Part shown: piece after piece, positions 38,259 through 52,445 of the stretch | Numbering within the stretch: the stretch's first letter is position 1 | Layout of the letters: each line of letters starts with the position of its first letter | Assembly (NCBI RefSeq): GCF_030704535.1 | Contig: NC_081817.1 | Span: 25,669,001-25,733,000 of the forward strand | Reading direction: 5' to 3' | Length of the DNA: 64,000 nt | Origin: Vitis vinifera | Taxonomy: Eukaryota; Streptophyta; Magnoliopsida; Vitales; Vitaceae | The notes under the pieces: model-generated | Seen by the model: the letters and a program-made list of their open reading frames with translations, nothing else | What the model was told of the DNA's origin: nothing | Databases searched by the model: none | Position numbers and translations under genes: made by a program

Positions 38259-41200
38259 GACAGTTCATATCAAGTAAGCAACCTTGTGCATGTAATACTT
38301 ACATTGTTTTTCAGATACCTTTTGATATACGTTTTTTCCGTTCCTCTGTTTGTATTGTGTGATTTAGTGGATGAGCCATGAGAATCCACAACACCTGATG
38401 TGTATAAAAGAAACAATAATATGGATGCACATGAAGTGGTTTTGATATTGTAAGAATAAAGAATGGAAGATGAAGATCGTGATGAAGAATTCTTCTTCCT
38501 CAAATTCCTGGTATATCAATCACAAATTGAGTAGAGCCATATTTTAGATTTGACTGTGACAAGGCTAGCCATTGGCATGTAAATCATCCCCACACAGCAT
38601 CGCCACAACGCACAAACCCCCATGTCCCCATCCACCTTATGCCTCTTGTTTTTTTGGGTGAATTTTCACCTGTGTAAGGTAACTTTCCATTGATTGTGTG
38701 CACTGTAATTTCAAAGAGAAAACAGATAACCAGGGTGGAGGTTATGCTGTACTGCTGTTCTTTTAAAATTTTACGTCTGTAAGTAACAATGTTATTTTTT
38801 TATGTTTTTAATTTTTGTTTTTCTTTCTTTATATTTACTGGAAATTTCTCTTTTTCTCGATAAGTTGAATCTAACTGAACTGTAAAAATAATATAAAATG
38901 ACTTGCCCTTATGACTAAGCAATAGTTTATGCTGTATGGAGTTTCATGAAATGTTCCCTGCCTTATTTTTTCGCATTCTTTCAAAGGGTAAATAGATTGA
39001 CTTTCTCATTTTGTGAGTATAAACCCTATAATATGCATATTGTCCTAGCATGATTGGGACTATCTTTGAGGTTGGCTGAAGTGTGACATTAGTGAAATTG
39101 GGTTATTGTACTTTGACTAGCTATCTATGTGTTGTATACATGTATGTGAAGTGTGATGTAAGTGAAATTGGGTTATTGTACTTTGACTAGCTATCTATGT
39201 GTTGTATACATGTGTGTGTGTGTGTGGTTATTGTACTTTGAATAGTTATCTATGTGTGTGTTTTCTCCTATCATCTTTGTAGAATTGATTTGAGAAGTGA
39301 GAACATTGGATGAATGTAAGCTTATTATCAAACTAAACAGAAATTTGAGATAAAAAAGAGCTAAAAAAATAACAAAAAAAAATTCGCATACTACTTGTAG
39401 AATTATAGATCACATACAAAATTTAACATTAGAAAATCAACAGTGGAGAAATGACATAGCAAGTGGTTGAAAGTGTAAGTTGAGGCCTTTGAATGGAACT
39501 GCTGCCTTCTTGTCGCTGTCATCTGGTTCCATTAAAAGCAAGCTTCACAGAGCCAACAGCAACACAAAGTGAAGAGGCTGCAACAGTGACATGATTTACA
39601 ACTTTTAAATAAACACCCTAAAAACAATATAATGCTGTCTGAAATAATTGGATTATGTGAAAGATAGCTTTTTCATAGGACTTGGTAGGAAAATGGACAA
39701 TGATGAGGGCCAGAACAAAAGAAATAAAGAAAGAATTATTTGTTTACTTATGCTGCATCAAATTTATTGGAAACAGACCCTATGGGGATTGAAAAATAAT
39801 AGTGACAACAAGAAGATTATCAGTGAAGAAAACAGATGTACCATCCTTCAATGAAGCCTCACTGTCCTTTCTTTGATTTATGTGGACAACAGTTCTTCAT
39901 TCCTGTTCCAGATGCTGTAAGTAAGGTTGAATTGAGTTCAAACACTCGATTAAAATTAAGAAATTATTTATTCTGCCTGCATATGGAGGGAGAGATACCT
40001 GTTTCCCCTGTCTCTGGGTTTGTTTCAGGTGGCGAAACTTTGGTGGCAGTCTCAGCCTTTGCCTGTGTCACTAACTTCTTGGTCATTTGAAAGCAAGAGC
40101 ACTGGCTCTAAAGGTACTTCTTCTTTGTCTTTCAGAAGCTCCTTTTAGCTATATCTTCCCACGCTATTGACAATCTCTTTGCCCTTTTGTGTACACATAT
40201 ACACATGCAATTGGATGAAGGAATTCCAGTATATAGTTTTTCTTTCTGGTTGATTTGTGTTGGCTCATGCTTGAGCCAGCTTCTCTTCATTTGCTACACA
40301 CCTTAGAATCAGAATATAAGCTCATTATGGCAAACATGATGGCTCATAAAATGGATTCCTTGATTAAAAAAAGAGTAGTACTTTGCCATGGTATCTAGTG
40401 GCTTAAGAGGCACAAAAGATCAATTAGGATGTTGATTAGCTTGCTAGGACAAAAGGATCTAAGCACTTGAGTTCAGTAATTGTTGTTCTGATGCTTTGAT
40501 TCTAAATATTGTTTGATTGGAAAATAGTTCTGTTAGTTGATTGGAGGTTTATAACTTTCATTTTTGACTTGCAAGCTTGAATCCTGAGATATTCCCTGGC
40601 TATGATAAGAGCAAATAAAAAAACCTTAATGGCATGTTTTGTCAAAAACTGTCCCTGGTTTCTGGGAAGTGTTTTTTCTTTTACTATTTGTCATATGAGA
40701 GGTCTGTTTCTTTTTCTTTTCTTTGTTTCGGAAATTTCATAATGAGCTTTGCTGTTGTTCTGATCTCACCAAAAATAAAACAAATAAAAACTCAACAATC
40801 TCAATTATTTCTAGATCCAGAACACCTGGTGAAAGTATTTGATCTTGAGCTTGTATGAGAAAAAAAAGTTGTAGACTTTGTATTGAACAGTTAAGACTCA
40901 GTAAAAGAGAAGAATACTGCTGGTTGTTGCCTTTTAGTTGGGTGCTTCTATGGAGAAAACCAAGATAAGATAAAGAACACATGGAATTTTAATACTAGGA
41001 AAGGAATGTAGAACTCTAAACCAGGTGATCAGAATATATACCCTTTTCCACTATTGTTCAAAGACTGGAAGTTTAGGGATAAACCCCACTAAAAAAGTGA
41101 AGAAAATCTATCTAATGGTGTTCATATTCACACTAGAAGCTCTGTGCACAGCAAAGACAAGGCACTGAAAATGACACTTCATGAAATCCGAAAAATGGGC

Positions 41201-43355
41201 ATTGTTGAGTTCAATAGTCTGACCATTTGGATGATAACATTGTTGAGGTAAACTATTTTTCATTCTTGCATGGATTTGTGTTGTTTATATAACCCCATAA
41301 AGGCTGTTGAAAGCAACTGATGGAAGAATCAGACACACACATTGCTTATATAACTACTTATACCGGAGCTGAGTATTTCATCATTTGGATGTTAAATTGA
41401 ATTATGATAGTTTTGCTGTGGGATAAATTTATATGTTCTTTTTCTCATTGGATTGTGTCATTTTTAATGATCTGGAAATCCACTGTAGGTTTTAGAGCTT
41501 TAATTCTATGACCACCCCAAAGAACAGGAGTTTCGATTCCCTTAAAACTAGCAGGTAGGTGTAGCTGAGAATCTCTGTATTTACTTGTGAGCTGATTTAT
41601 TGTTCTAGTTGGTTTGGCCACTGATTTTCTTTGATAACTGCATAAAAAGCCAATGCCTATCACATTATTGTATTGATGGTGACACTGATAGTTTCTCCAT
41701 GTCGATTTTGAATTAGAACCAGTCAGTTCTTGAACTCACAGATATTTTTCTCATTGAAAATGACTTCCAACTGCTTGTGAGATGCTAACCCTCTTTCAGG
41801 GAAAATCTTCCTAACACCAACTTAATTAAACTAAGCCTAAATTGTTACTAGGATTGATATGTTCATAGCACAAAATTTTCAGGTATTTTTCCCCAGAAAT
41901 CACAATGCCTGATCTCCATTAGGGAAAAATCATGTGGAGATGAGAATAAATAAAGTTTGAAATTAGAAATGTGTACCACTACTAATTGAATTGGAAAAGT
42001 TGTTGTTTCAATTAATAACCAAGAAACCTTTCATGGCCGAACCCTTAAAACTCTCTACGGGGGATTCAAATCTTAGGATGCTGACCATAACAATTATCTA
42101 TGACAGAATTCAAATCCAAGATCATGTGTCGCTTATTGACACCACACTTTCTAATGTTCGTCTTGACCAATTGGGCTACCCAATGGGTTGTTTCATGATT
42201 CAATAATGGAATTGGTGTTTGAAATAATGGAACCAATGTTTGAATGATGATCAAATAAGTGATATCATAATTATATAGTTTATATATTATTAAATTAAAA
42301 ATAATTATAAAAAGTTTAAAATATATATAAATAAATAAATTAAAAATCAATACTATTTATATTTGAAAATAAAAATACTTTTGTTTGTAAAGGCCCTATG
42401 CCATGTCTTGTCTTGGAAGTCCAAAGTTGAAGTCCTTTAGATGAGTTTTCTGTTATGAAATTTTTCTTAAAAATTAATATCATGAATCCTACTTCGGGCG
42501 AACATAAGAATAAAGAGGGCGACAAATCTCTGACATGTCCACGTGTTCCATTGCAGCGTGTGGATCCGGGGCATAATTCACTAAGAGACCTCTTGGGCTG
42601 GGCTTTGCATTAAAACCTAAAAGATTACCGGGATTTTTTATTTAAATAATATATTTTTTTTAAATTATAAAATATTTATACAATATAATATTTTAAAATC
42701 TTCTTTTTATTTTATTTTTATTTTCTTTCAAAATTTTCAATAACCGAACATAGCCTTGACATCTAATAAAATAACATCCATTTTTGGAGAGGCATAGAAA
42801 TCTTAGCAATTGCATGATGAGTGCATTTCTTCTTTTTTTATTTTATTTTAGTTTTAAATAAACCTACCTTTCTAGGGCAATATTTTTTATGAGTTCTATA
42901 ATCAGATTCCAACCCATGACATTGGGCTTTTTATACATTTGAACTTATGTCAATTCATTAAGAAGGCATAAAATGATTGAGTCAATTGAAATATTTGGTA
43001 ACCAATTTTCATGTGAATAAAATGAGTTAGCAAATGAAATTTAACATTTTTAGTTTTAAATTCATTTGACTCAAATGTAGTAGGTGGAGCCATTGTCATG
43101 GATGACTTGGAAATTAATTTTTTTTCATGTTGTTTACTAGCATTATATTTGATTATGAGAAAATGTTAAAAATAAAATAAAATAAAATATGAAAAATAAT
43201 TTTTCTCATATTTGATTTTATTGTAAACATATGAAAGTTAATAAAATATAATTAAAAATGAAGTTTATAGACCTTAATTATGAAATACCTAGAGGGCTTA
43301 AATTAGTATTTACTTCTTTTTAACTCAAATTTTTATTTTTAATTCCACTTTAATA
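38259..43355. other. Intergenic region, no gene recognised
   Basis: After the ARM-repeat gene (its 3' UTR at the start) I see no frame with family similarity. Short open stretches near 39650-40090 and 40630-40860 are not convincing. A small tandem duplication lies at 39078-39240, and AT-rich dispersed repeats lie near 42250-42360 and 42620-42760. Confidence 0.45.
39078..39240. repeat. 70 bp tandem duplication ending in (GT)n
   Basis: GAAGTGTGA..AGTGAAATTGGG followed by TTATTGTACTTTGACTAG and CTATCTATGTGTTGTATACATG occurs at 39078 and again at 39148. A third partial copy follows a short GT run at about 39213-39222. Confidence 0.85.
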
Positions 43356-43359
43356 TTTA

Positions 43360-44940
43360 GGGAAGTGGAAGAGAAACCGGTTGCACAAAACACCATGATT
43401 TTTATGTGAAAAACCACTAACATAGCCTCTTGGAGACTAGACCAATGTAAAAATCATGAGATAAGAGATCACAAAATATAAATCACTATTGAATGAAAAG
43501 TATACAAATATACTAGTCTTCATGTTTGCGATACAACACCATACATGCACATAGTAGACTACCTCAATGACTAAGGGGATATATATCTCTCTCACAAACT
43601 CAAGGAATGAGAAAACCAACTTCTAATAATTTTGGAAGGTTAGTACTTTGGTTTTTTCAAAGTTAATTTGCATCAAAGAGCAAAACCCTTTTTAGCATGG
43701 TATTTATAAGGAAAAATCGTCGTGGACAAAATCTAGAAGTTTTCAAAAAAAAAAAAAAAAAAACAACTTTAAAAAATATGGAATTAGAATTCTAGCTCAA
43801 GCACTTGAGTGCTCTAAGAAGCACTTAAGCACTCCAAGATGCGGTTGAATGCTAGGAGGAATGCTTGAGTGTTCGTGCAATCTCTAAAATCAATTTTAAA
43901 AACATTTTTTGCTTAATTAATGTTTAACTTCCACTTTATGCCATGATCAATCTCAATTAGCCTTTCTAGGACCTCTCTATACTTTGTGTCATTTCGTTTG
44001 ATCATTCAACAACTTTGAATCTTCAATAGAGACTAAGACATGATAATCTAGAAAAGTCCTAAGCCAAGTTTAAACTAAGTAGCCTGATACATTAACAATC
44101 TTCCATTTTGACAATTTTGTGACAAAATACAAATTACATAAACTCCTCAATCCTCTCAAATAAAGTATAGAAAATCCCTCAATGGCACTCGTCTAAACTA
44201 AACATCCACAAACTCGAAAGCAATGACCATACAACATCTAAAAATGAACAACACTATGATCTGCAAACACATACAAAACAAATACCCAAGTAAAGCATTG
44301 TGTGAGAAAAAGAACATAACCATAGATGTATATGATCATGATCTATCATATCAAGAAGAAAATAATGCCAATCATGCAAACATGTCTCCCTTTTTTGTCG
44401 CAAAAATGACAAAGAATAAAATAGATGTAATAAATTCATAAGGGATAGAATAAAGCAAAGATATTCATAAGTAATGAATGGTATCTGAGTATAAATAAAA
44501 TCAAAATAAATCTAGACCAAAGCAACAATAGAAAAATTAAGCCAACACAACTTCAATAACCAAACACCACTACACTAGAAATTATCCACAAAATAACTAA
44601 AAAATGTTTAAAAACCAAGATTGGTAGGTGGCTAGGGAGTAAAACTGGAATTGGCTTGTAAACCAATCCGATTTGAGATGGATATCGACCGACCATTTAT
44701 GTGTTGAGCTCGATGGTAAAGCTCATCAAACCATTGATCCACATGAGTATGAAAAGAGCAAATGGGGGCATCCGTGCAATTGATACCCAATCAAAGAGGG
44801 TAGCAACCCAAAGGTGTAGCTAGTTGAGATTGTCTAGAACATTTTGAAGCTTGGACCCATCAGAAGGGCTAGAAGAAAGAGCAATAGAACAAGCAAAACG
44901 ACTCATCCTATGACTACCTCGCTCATTCATTGCCTATGTT
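43360..44940 (-). mobile_element. LTR retrotransposon fragment: 3' LTR and adjacent internal DNA
   Basis: On the minus strand a polypurine-like AAAATGGAAGA (44109-44098) is followed by TGTTAATGTATCAGG from 44097, a typical TG start of a Ty1-copia LTR. The LTR contains CCTTATAAATACC (TATA, about 43711-43699) and later a transcribed region ending near 43360. Upstream (44110-44940) is non-coding internal DNA with TTTGTCATTTTTGCGACAAAAAAGGG, common near the 3' end of copia elements. No protein domain remains and the outer end is not defined. Confidence 0.6.
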
Positions 44941-46000
44941 GCTAAGTGCTTTACCATTTCAAAGCAAAACTGCAACACTGGCTATAAGGTGCTTCTTTGG
45001 CTTTTGGAAACCCCTTTTACCTTGTTTAGATTTTACGGAACCTATCCTAACAAGGATAGGTTGAACTTGGTATAGCAAAAAAATCTATCCCATGTTAGTG
45101 TTATTATGGAATTATATGAGTGGCATTTCCTCATGTTTATACAATAAGAGAAAATTTAAAAAATAATCTAGTCCAAGTTATGTGTTTCTTCTTGTATTTT
45201 ATTTGAAATGTATCGTGATACTATTACTTAATTTCTAATTAATGCTTGTAATATGTTTATTGGGGAGGTTGGAAGGACATGGAAAAAGAAAATTATGATT
45301 TCTTATATTATTGGCATAATCATTTAACTTCTTTCCAAAAATTTCATTATTATTTCACACTGGCTTTGAAAAAGGGTACACAAAATCTTTAATCAAATTT
45401 CATTTTTATAATTTTCTGACCTATGTATGTTTGGTAATTTTAATTTTAGTTTTTAAAAATAAAACATAAAAACATATTGAAGTCTGAATTTGATAATTTA
45501 TAATTGGTAATATTTATATAATCAAACTAATCATTGGACTATAAAAATTATCAATTCATAGTTAAATAGTTATATCAATAGTTGAATCGTAGTCGAACTG
45601 ATGATATCATAAATATATCATTTATATATTATTAAAATTTAAAATAAATATAATATTTTAATATATATATTAAGAAATTAAAAATCATAATATTTATTTT
45701 TCATCTTTGATATTTTTAAACTTAAATTATGAATAAATAAAATATGTATAATATTTTAATATGAAAAAATAAATTAAAATAGAAGAAAATTCTTTTATTT
45801 ATAATTTATTTTACTTATATTACATTATTTTACTTTTAAAAAATTAAAAGAATTATTATTTGATTTTTAGTTTGCAACTTCGAGATAGCAACCATCAGTA
45901 GCAAGGTGGTCATATTACAGGTTATAGTTTATGGATTTTTCAATACTTATGGAAGGGGACCGAAGGCAGGGCCTGAACTAAGCCTCATGTTGGGGTCCGG
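44941..46000. other. AT-rich intergenic DNA before IMP4
   Basis: No recognisable gene or element; long AT-rich blocks near 45450-45860. Confidence 0.4.
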
Positions 46001-46019
46001 GCTTTCCCCCACCAACCAT

Positions 46020-46211
46020 CAATGGTGGGTTGGGCTTCTACTCAGTCGGAAAAAGGCCAATCCAACCGCCGGTCTTTCCGTTCAAGGCCGGATCAATGAT
46101 ATTAGGATCTTTGACCCGACCCAGTATCTTTAACCTAAAACCGATTTCTTCTTTTCGCTTTTGTGGGATTTAGGGGTTTAGGGTTAGGGTTTTAGCAAAG
46201 GTTTAGGGTTC
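46020..46211 (+). promoter_or_regulatory. IMP4 promoter with telo-box and site II motifs
   Basis: Just before the IMP4 start the sequence has GGTTTAGGGTTAGGGTTTTAG at about 46174-46194 and GGTTTAGGGTT at 46200-46210, which are reverse forms of the plant telo-box (AAACCCTA). TTGGGCTT near 46030 resembles a site II element (TGGGCY). In plants these two motifs together mark promoters of ribosome-biogenesis genes, which fits IMP4. The telo-boxes lie so close to the ATG that they are probably in or next to the 5' UTR. Confidence 0.65.
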
Positions 46212-46218
46212 TGGGAAG

Positions 46219-46916
46219 ATGTTGCGCAGGAACATTAGATTGAGAAGAGAGTACATCTACAGAAAAAGCTTGGAGGGCAAAGAGCGTTTGCTTTACGAGA
46301 AAAAACGAAAAATCAAAGAAGCCTTAGAAGGTTAATAGAAAGAAAGATTTCGGTTTTTTCATTAAATCCATTCTTATTCGCAATTTTCTCATTCAATTCA
46401 CGTGTCTTTGTTTTGTGCCAGAGGGGAAACCGATTCCCACTGAGCTCAGGAATGAAGAGGCCGCGCTTCGCCAAGAAATTGACCTCGAAGACGAACAAAC
46501 AGCTGGTATGTCTTTGTTTTATTTTTATGTTTTTCCCAACTCTGTTTGCCAGCTGGGAAAATTGCTGAACGGAAAATTTGGAGGTGGAAGATTCCAAGTA
46601 TTAGGAGGTTGAGGGTTATTCATTGGTTTCGCAAGTTTAAATTGCGTCAATTTGGGGAGTGTTTGTAATTTCAATACACAGTTGGAAAGCCAATTTAAAT
46701 TGATTTGAGAATTGAGAATTGCTGAAACTAGGTTTTATGTAAAAACCACTTGGGTTCTGCTGGAACAGATTGTATTCTTTTATTTTATTTTATTTTTTTG
46801 GGATTTTGGCCAATTTGACCAATTAATAAATAATATCTAGTGATATTAAGCATTCTGGGCTTTTCCCTTAAATCTTCTTCTACAAGACTCAAGTCTTATA
46901 TGTTTTTTTCTTCTTC

Positions 46917-46947
<31 letters not shown>

Positions 46948-49900
46948 GTTGCTCATAATGTTTGTTTCTTTGGGATTTAGTACCAAGGTCGCATATAGAC
47001 GATGAATATGCAAATGCAACAGAAAAAGATCCTAAAATCTTGCTGACCACATCCAGGAATCCAAGTGCTCCTCTTACACAATTTGTAAAGGTTGACCCAC
47101 CTGCTTAGTTCTCTTTTCTTATGGATGCACCCTTTAGTTAGTTATGCTTACATCCATATAACGAATTGTTGCAGGAACTTAAGTTCGTATTTCCTAATGC
47201 GCAACGAATGAATCGTGGTGGTCAGGTGGCTCTTTTGTTCTTTTTTTTTTCTTCTCTTTGTTCTTTGGCTTAGGCCCTTTTAGCTATTTGTGCAACTGAC
47301 TAATTCTCAAGTGTGTATTTCATTCCTGTTACCTACTTATCCAGCTTTTTCCTTTTTCGTAAATCTTATACAGAATTGAGGTTTAGATTTCTAGATGTGT
47401 GCATTTTGATCTACAAATTTGAAATTTGCATATTTTCTAAATCCAATGTTTGTATTTTTTTTAAAAAAAAAAACCTATGAAAATTTTGACTTGATAAACC
47501 TACTCATAACCCTGGCTGTGGCTTTGAAATTCTACTACTTATGGCTAACAAGTAGTAGTATCACTGAAACCAGCATCTTAAATGGAATGTGGAGGAACTT
47601 ATTTGACAAAGTTGGTCTAAATTCAAAAACTGGGTCATGATTTTAATATTTTCACAAAATTTTAGGCCAGTAGACATTTTTATTAATTCTTCTATTAATC
47701 TGGCTAGAGAATTAAATGCAGTTTGATCCCAAAAACCAGGTGCTTTTACAATTTTGCATCCTTGTGTTGTTAAATTTTTAGCTGTCCTAAGTCTTCCTAG
47801 GTATATATTTTGCTTGTAGAAATATAATCTGAGCAAGGTGATCCCTCCAAACCTGTGAAGTAATAGTGAGAAAAAATTGACAATGAGATGTTTGTTATTG
47901 TCAAGCCAAACCACTGAATTTGTCTCTTGTTTTTTTTTTTCTTGGAAGCACATAAACATGGAGAAAAAAGCTCTGTAATTCTTCGCCAACTAAACAAATC
48001 ATTTGCTGACTCACAATGAAAGAGCATCCACTTTCACTTATAAAAATGTAAAATAAAAGCAAAAAAATCCTGATGCCACTGGCTCCCCTACCCTCCATTG
48101 ACCAACATTGTCTAAATGGGTTCACAGATGTCTCTCCAAAGCAATGATCCACTCTCTCTGACTTAAACTTAAACATAGCATATGTATGATGAGTTGCTAT
48201 AAGATTTAAAGGAATACAGCAGTTCTAGCCTTTTGATTTTTAGACAGAGAAGATCCAAATTCGGATGCCAAACATGAAAAGAGTAGTCATACCAACAAGT
48301 GAAGACGAACAAAGGATGATCCTGTTTTCAGTGTGCAATCCTTGAACATCTTGAAAGAACATATTTGTTATATGATATAAGTTCTAGTTTTAACTATTCA
48401 ATATAAACTATACTTCTGTTCTCATTTTTAACTCTAAAAGGTAACAAGCAATATTAAGATTGCCTTGATGGGCTGGTTACTGAAGAAAAAAGGTAAAAAA
48501 ATATGCTGATCAATGGCAGCATTTGTTTAAATGGTTATTGATAAAAGTGTATTTTGAGCTGGAGTTGAATGATTATTGTGGAATGATGTTTCTGAATTCT
48601 CTTCCTTTGCAGGTTATTTCTGAAATTATTGAAACTTGCAGGGCACATGATTTTACAGATGTTGTGTTGGTTCATGAGCATCGTGGTGTGCCCGATGGGA
48701 TAATTATAAGCCACCTACCTTTTGGTCCAACTGCTTACTTTGGTTTGCTCAATGTGGTAAGTAGTTTGATTCCATATGGTGTCTTTTCAACCTTTTCCTT
48801 GTCATAGACACAAATTTAAAGCTCATTGTTTACATCTAGGTTACAAGACATGACATTAAGGACAAGAAAGCCATTGGAAAAATGTCCGAGGCTTACCCAC
48901 ACTTGATTCTAAACAACTTCTCAACCAAGGTAAAGTTCATAATTCTATTTCCTTCTCTGAATTGGAAGTTCTTAGCTCATTTCCTACATGATCAGTGGCA
49001 ATATCAGTGGGTAGTGATAGCTATGGATGAGGGATCATATTCTTCTCCTTTTTTTAAATAAATAAATAAATAAATATATGTATATATATGTATGTATGTA
49101 TGTATAATATTATATATCATGTGAGTCTTCACCATTCTTTCTGAAATGTAAATTATATTCATGCAATTCATGCATTTAACATTATTTATTGATTTCCTTT
49201 CATGTTCATGTTGTGATCTTGATTTATCAATAGTTGGTTATACATTGACCATTTTAGATTTAATTTTTGGTTTGATAGCTTGGTGAAAGGACAGCAAACA
49301 TTTTAAAGCATCTCTTTCCAGTGCCCAAGCCAGACACCAAACGGATCATCACATTTGCGAATCAGTCTGATTATGTCTCATTCAGGTCAGTTCATTGTTG
49401 AATTCTTTTATAGATGCTTGTGTTGTATGCTATTTACCTTTGGCCCTTTTCTCTTTTTAATTCATCATTCAAGAAAAAAGGATCCGGATGAAGTACTGTA
49501 GACTTCTTTTTAACAATCCTTTCCACATTTTATAACCTTGATCCATACAATGTACCACCATCCAGATACTTTTACTTAAGATATCCTCTGTATTTTCCTT
49601 TTTCCCTAACCTCCCACCTGTAGGTTCAAAAAAAATTGTTCTCAAGGTACTTGTATTTTGTAGCGGTCAAACAATATAAAAGTTATTTAAACTAGCCAAA
49701 TTTCTAGAGGATACCATATTGTCTAATGAACCAGAACAATTGCACATGACATTTCTTTTATGCTAATGATAATTAAAAATAAATAAATAAATTGCTCCAT
49801 GTGCATCCTACTCTTTTCTGAACAAATTTACATGTCTATCTTTATCATGTATTAACATTTTGTGAGTGTGCAGGCATCATGTCTATGAAAAACGTGGAGG

Positions 49901-51227
49901 TCCCAAGTCGATTGAGCTGAAGGAGGTTGGTCCTCGTTTTGAATTGCGGCTTTATCAGGTAACAGGATGTTTAGTTCATTTTGCACTGTTGCTTGATTTA
50001 TTCTTTGGTATTGTTGTCAAGAGATATGCCCTCTTATTAGGTGAAACTAGTTTTGCTTTTTGGTATTACAAATTCACCCTATGTTTGGTTACATGATATT
50101 GATCAAATGAATTTTCTTTTCCTTAATCCCCTCATTACTTTCCAATAAAAGCTACCTGTGATATATTCATGTATTACTTCGGTTTGTGTCTATCAGTTCC
50201 TACCAAATTCATGCCATCAATTTTCATTTTAAGAACATCGTAGAAACCTTGATGTTAAATATTCCCTTTGCTGTATTTTTTATAGTTTTCTTCAGAAATT
50301 TAATGCTGAAGCTAATAAACCATGTGATTAGCATATAGTAGTAAAAATTGAGTGGAATTAAATGCTTTTCATAAGACAAAACCCTTTTAAAACATTGGAG
50401 CAGTATATGTGCTGGAGGTCTGCCTTTTTCACAATCATTTGTTGCATCAATTGGGCAAGATTGTAAGTTCTTAGAGGATCCTGGGAACATCAGGAATAGA
50501 ATCAATCTCTTGGCTTCACTTTAGTAAATGAAATAAAAGAACAATTTCCAGGATGTTCTGGGGATCAGTTGCTATAGGGCCTGAAGGCATCCCCATAGAT
50601 CCCATCTTTAGGGGATTTGGTTTCAATTTGTAGTAAATGTTTTCTTTTAGGTGTCAGATGGTTTTTGTGGATGGATTATCTTCGGCCCATAGGTATGGTC
50701 AGGCTAAAATGTTCTACCTTGAAGGATGTTGTCTTATCAACTTGGTTCAAGTGTGCAGATGTCATTTGTAGGTCAACTTTATGATGGAGTTCCATTCTTT
50801 TAATGCCTAATACAATGATTAGTCAGACTAAATTGCACTTGAAAGTGAATTTATATCTTGGCTTGAATATTTCTGAGGATAGTTTTGTGCACCATGTGAG
50901 TAACTGTAATGTGGAAGCTATAGCTTGGTCGGAGAAGTCAATATCTTCTTCAAAAGCCCAAAATTAGGTTAGTGGCCCTGCACTAATCAAGGTTAGTGTC
51001 TAATGATGAGTTCTGTCACAAACGTTTTTCCTTTGTGGTTTGATAACTTGGCTACTATATGGAGGATCTTAGTGCTAGAACATTTGACTATCTTTGGTTT
51101 CTCTCATAAAATGTTCATGATGCTGCAGATTAAGTTGGGAACAATGGATCAGAGTGAAGCCCAGATTGAATGGGTCATCAGACCATACATGAACACGACA
51201 AAGAAACGGAAGTTTCTTGGGGATTGA
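46219..51227 (+). CDS. IMP4: U3 small nucleolar ribonucleoprotein IMP4
   Basis: Nucleolar Brix-domain protein of the Mpp10-Imp3-Imp4 complex; it helps U3 snoRNA pair with pre-rRNA for 18S processing. Nine exons are 46219-46330, 46422-46505, 46981-47090, 47175-47225, 48613-48756, 48840-48929, 49279-49385, 49874-49958 and 51129-51227, all GT-AG. The total of 882 nt gives 293 residues, near the usual length. The basic N-terminus MLRRNIRLRREYIYRKSLEG is the conserved IMP4 start. The Brix domain runs from about residue 85 to 265 with LTTSRNPSAPLTQFVKEL, FPNAQRMNRGGQV, HLPFGPTAYFGLLNVVTRHD, HLILNNFSTKLGER and the C-terminal GTMDQSEAQIEWV. The end MNTTKKRKFLGD also fits. Two introns exceed 1 kb. Confidence 0.95.
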
Positions 51228-52445
51228 ATCAAACTGTAGGTGAATTTCACACCTTCTGTCTCATTATGTTTTTATGAGGATAGCAGCTGCAAACCTTGTG
51301 TTTCATTTCCTCATTTTAATTCTTACAGATCAACCGAATTCAACTCTTATTGCTAGATCAATTTTGTGAGGGCTATCTTTTCGTCTATTGGTGAGCTTGC
51401 CTGGGTCCAGTTGCAACTGAAACACGCTCAGATCAAATGTGCCTCCATCACTCGAACCACTTGACAAAGAAAGACCCCGACATCCTCTTGGGAGAAATTA
51501 TGTATCACAATATCACCAAATTCAAACAAAACGATGTTGTTCTGTTACTTGGTGATGGGAGCCGTACGTTTTGTTCATTGGGAATTTTTTTTTTTTTTTT
51601 TTCTTCTCCCTCAAATTGATTCAGATAGTTTATTGTTTATTTTTCCAATTTTGTTCTCTCTCCCTGTCAAATTGATACAGATTTGACTGTTAATCCCGTC
51701 TTCTCAGAACCAATGATTGAATTTTCATTTTAAAGAGATGGATCACATTGAAAAGATCCGGCTGCATTGAGGCAACAACAGCCATTACTGCTATTCCAAT
51801 TAATCAAGAACCAGTTACATTAACAAGTCAGTGCCCAATGAAAGCCTTAAAAATTCTTGGATGAGTATTTTTAACAAGAGTAGAATAGCCAGAATTCTAC
51901 ATTCAAACATCTTCTGATCTGCCAAAGCAAAGATTCAGCAATCAGTTTTCCTGAATTGCACAAAAGAGAAGAAAATACATACTGAATATGATGCTCGCAT
52001 GTACATTCCCCTAGCAATTCTGTTATGGGTTATAAAATAAGGAGGCTGCTTTTAACTCCAACTTGCAAAAAGTTCAGTCAGAGTTCTAATATTACAAGAT
52101 TTCTCGTAATGGATCAGTAACATGGCTGCTAACTTTCATCTCTTTCATGAAGATGAATGTTGATCTTCCATTTGTCATTCTTTAAGCACAGCCATAACAT
52201 GTATAAATGACGCTTCCCTTTTCTTTGCTTTCCCACAAGATGAAATTGGAAACTACCTTCAAAACTCTCGGCCCTGATGCCTTCAACCGACGATTGGAAA
52301 GGACTGTCTGTTCTCGTTTACCACCTAAGTAGTTCAAAGACTAGATGCATTAATTAGCATCATCCAATAACTAGATGCATTGGGGCCCAAAATCCTGAAC
52401 AATTACACATTGTGAAAATAATTGTTCTCCCGAGCTCAACCCATT
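51228..52445. other. Convergent gap IMP4 / AQR
   Basis: About 1.2 kb between converging stop codons. It holds the IMP4 3' UTR (T-rich near 51586) and presumably the AQR 3' UTR; no other feature was seen. Confidence 0.45.

Noticed and set aside
39836-40090. 84-codon plus-strand frame in the intergenic region
   Set aside because: No domain, no supporting exon-like neighbours and no codon pattern of a conserved protein; left unannotated.
42066-42206. tRNA-like GGGCTACCCAATGGG stretch
   Set aside because: No cloverleaf, anticodon arm or T-arm motif could be formed.
47561-48176. Minus-strand frames in IMP4 intron 4
   Set aside because: Overlapping frames with no family resemblance; could be an old insertion but nothing identifies it.
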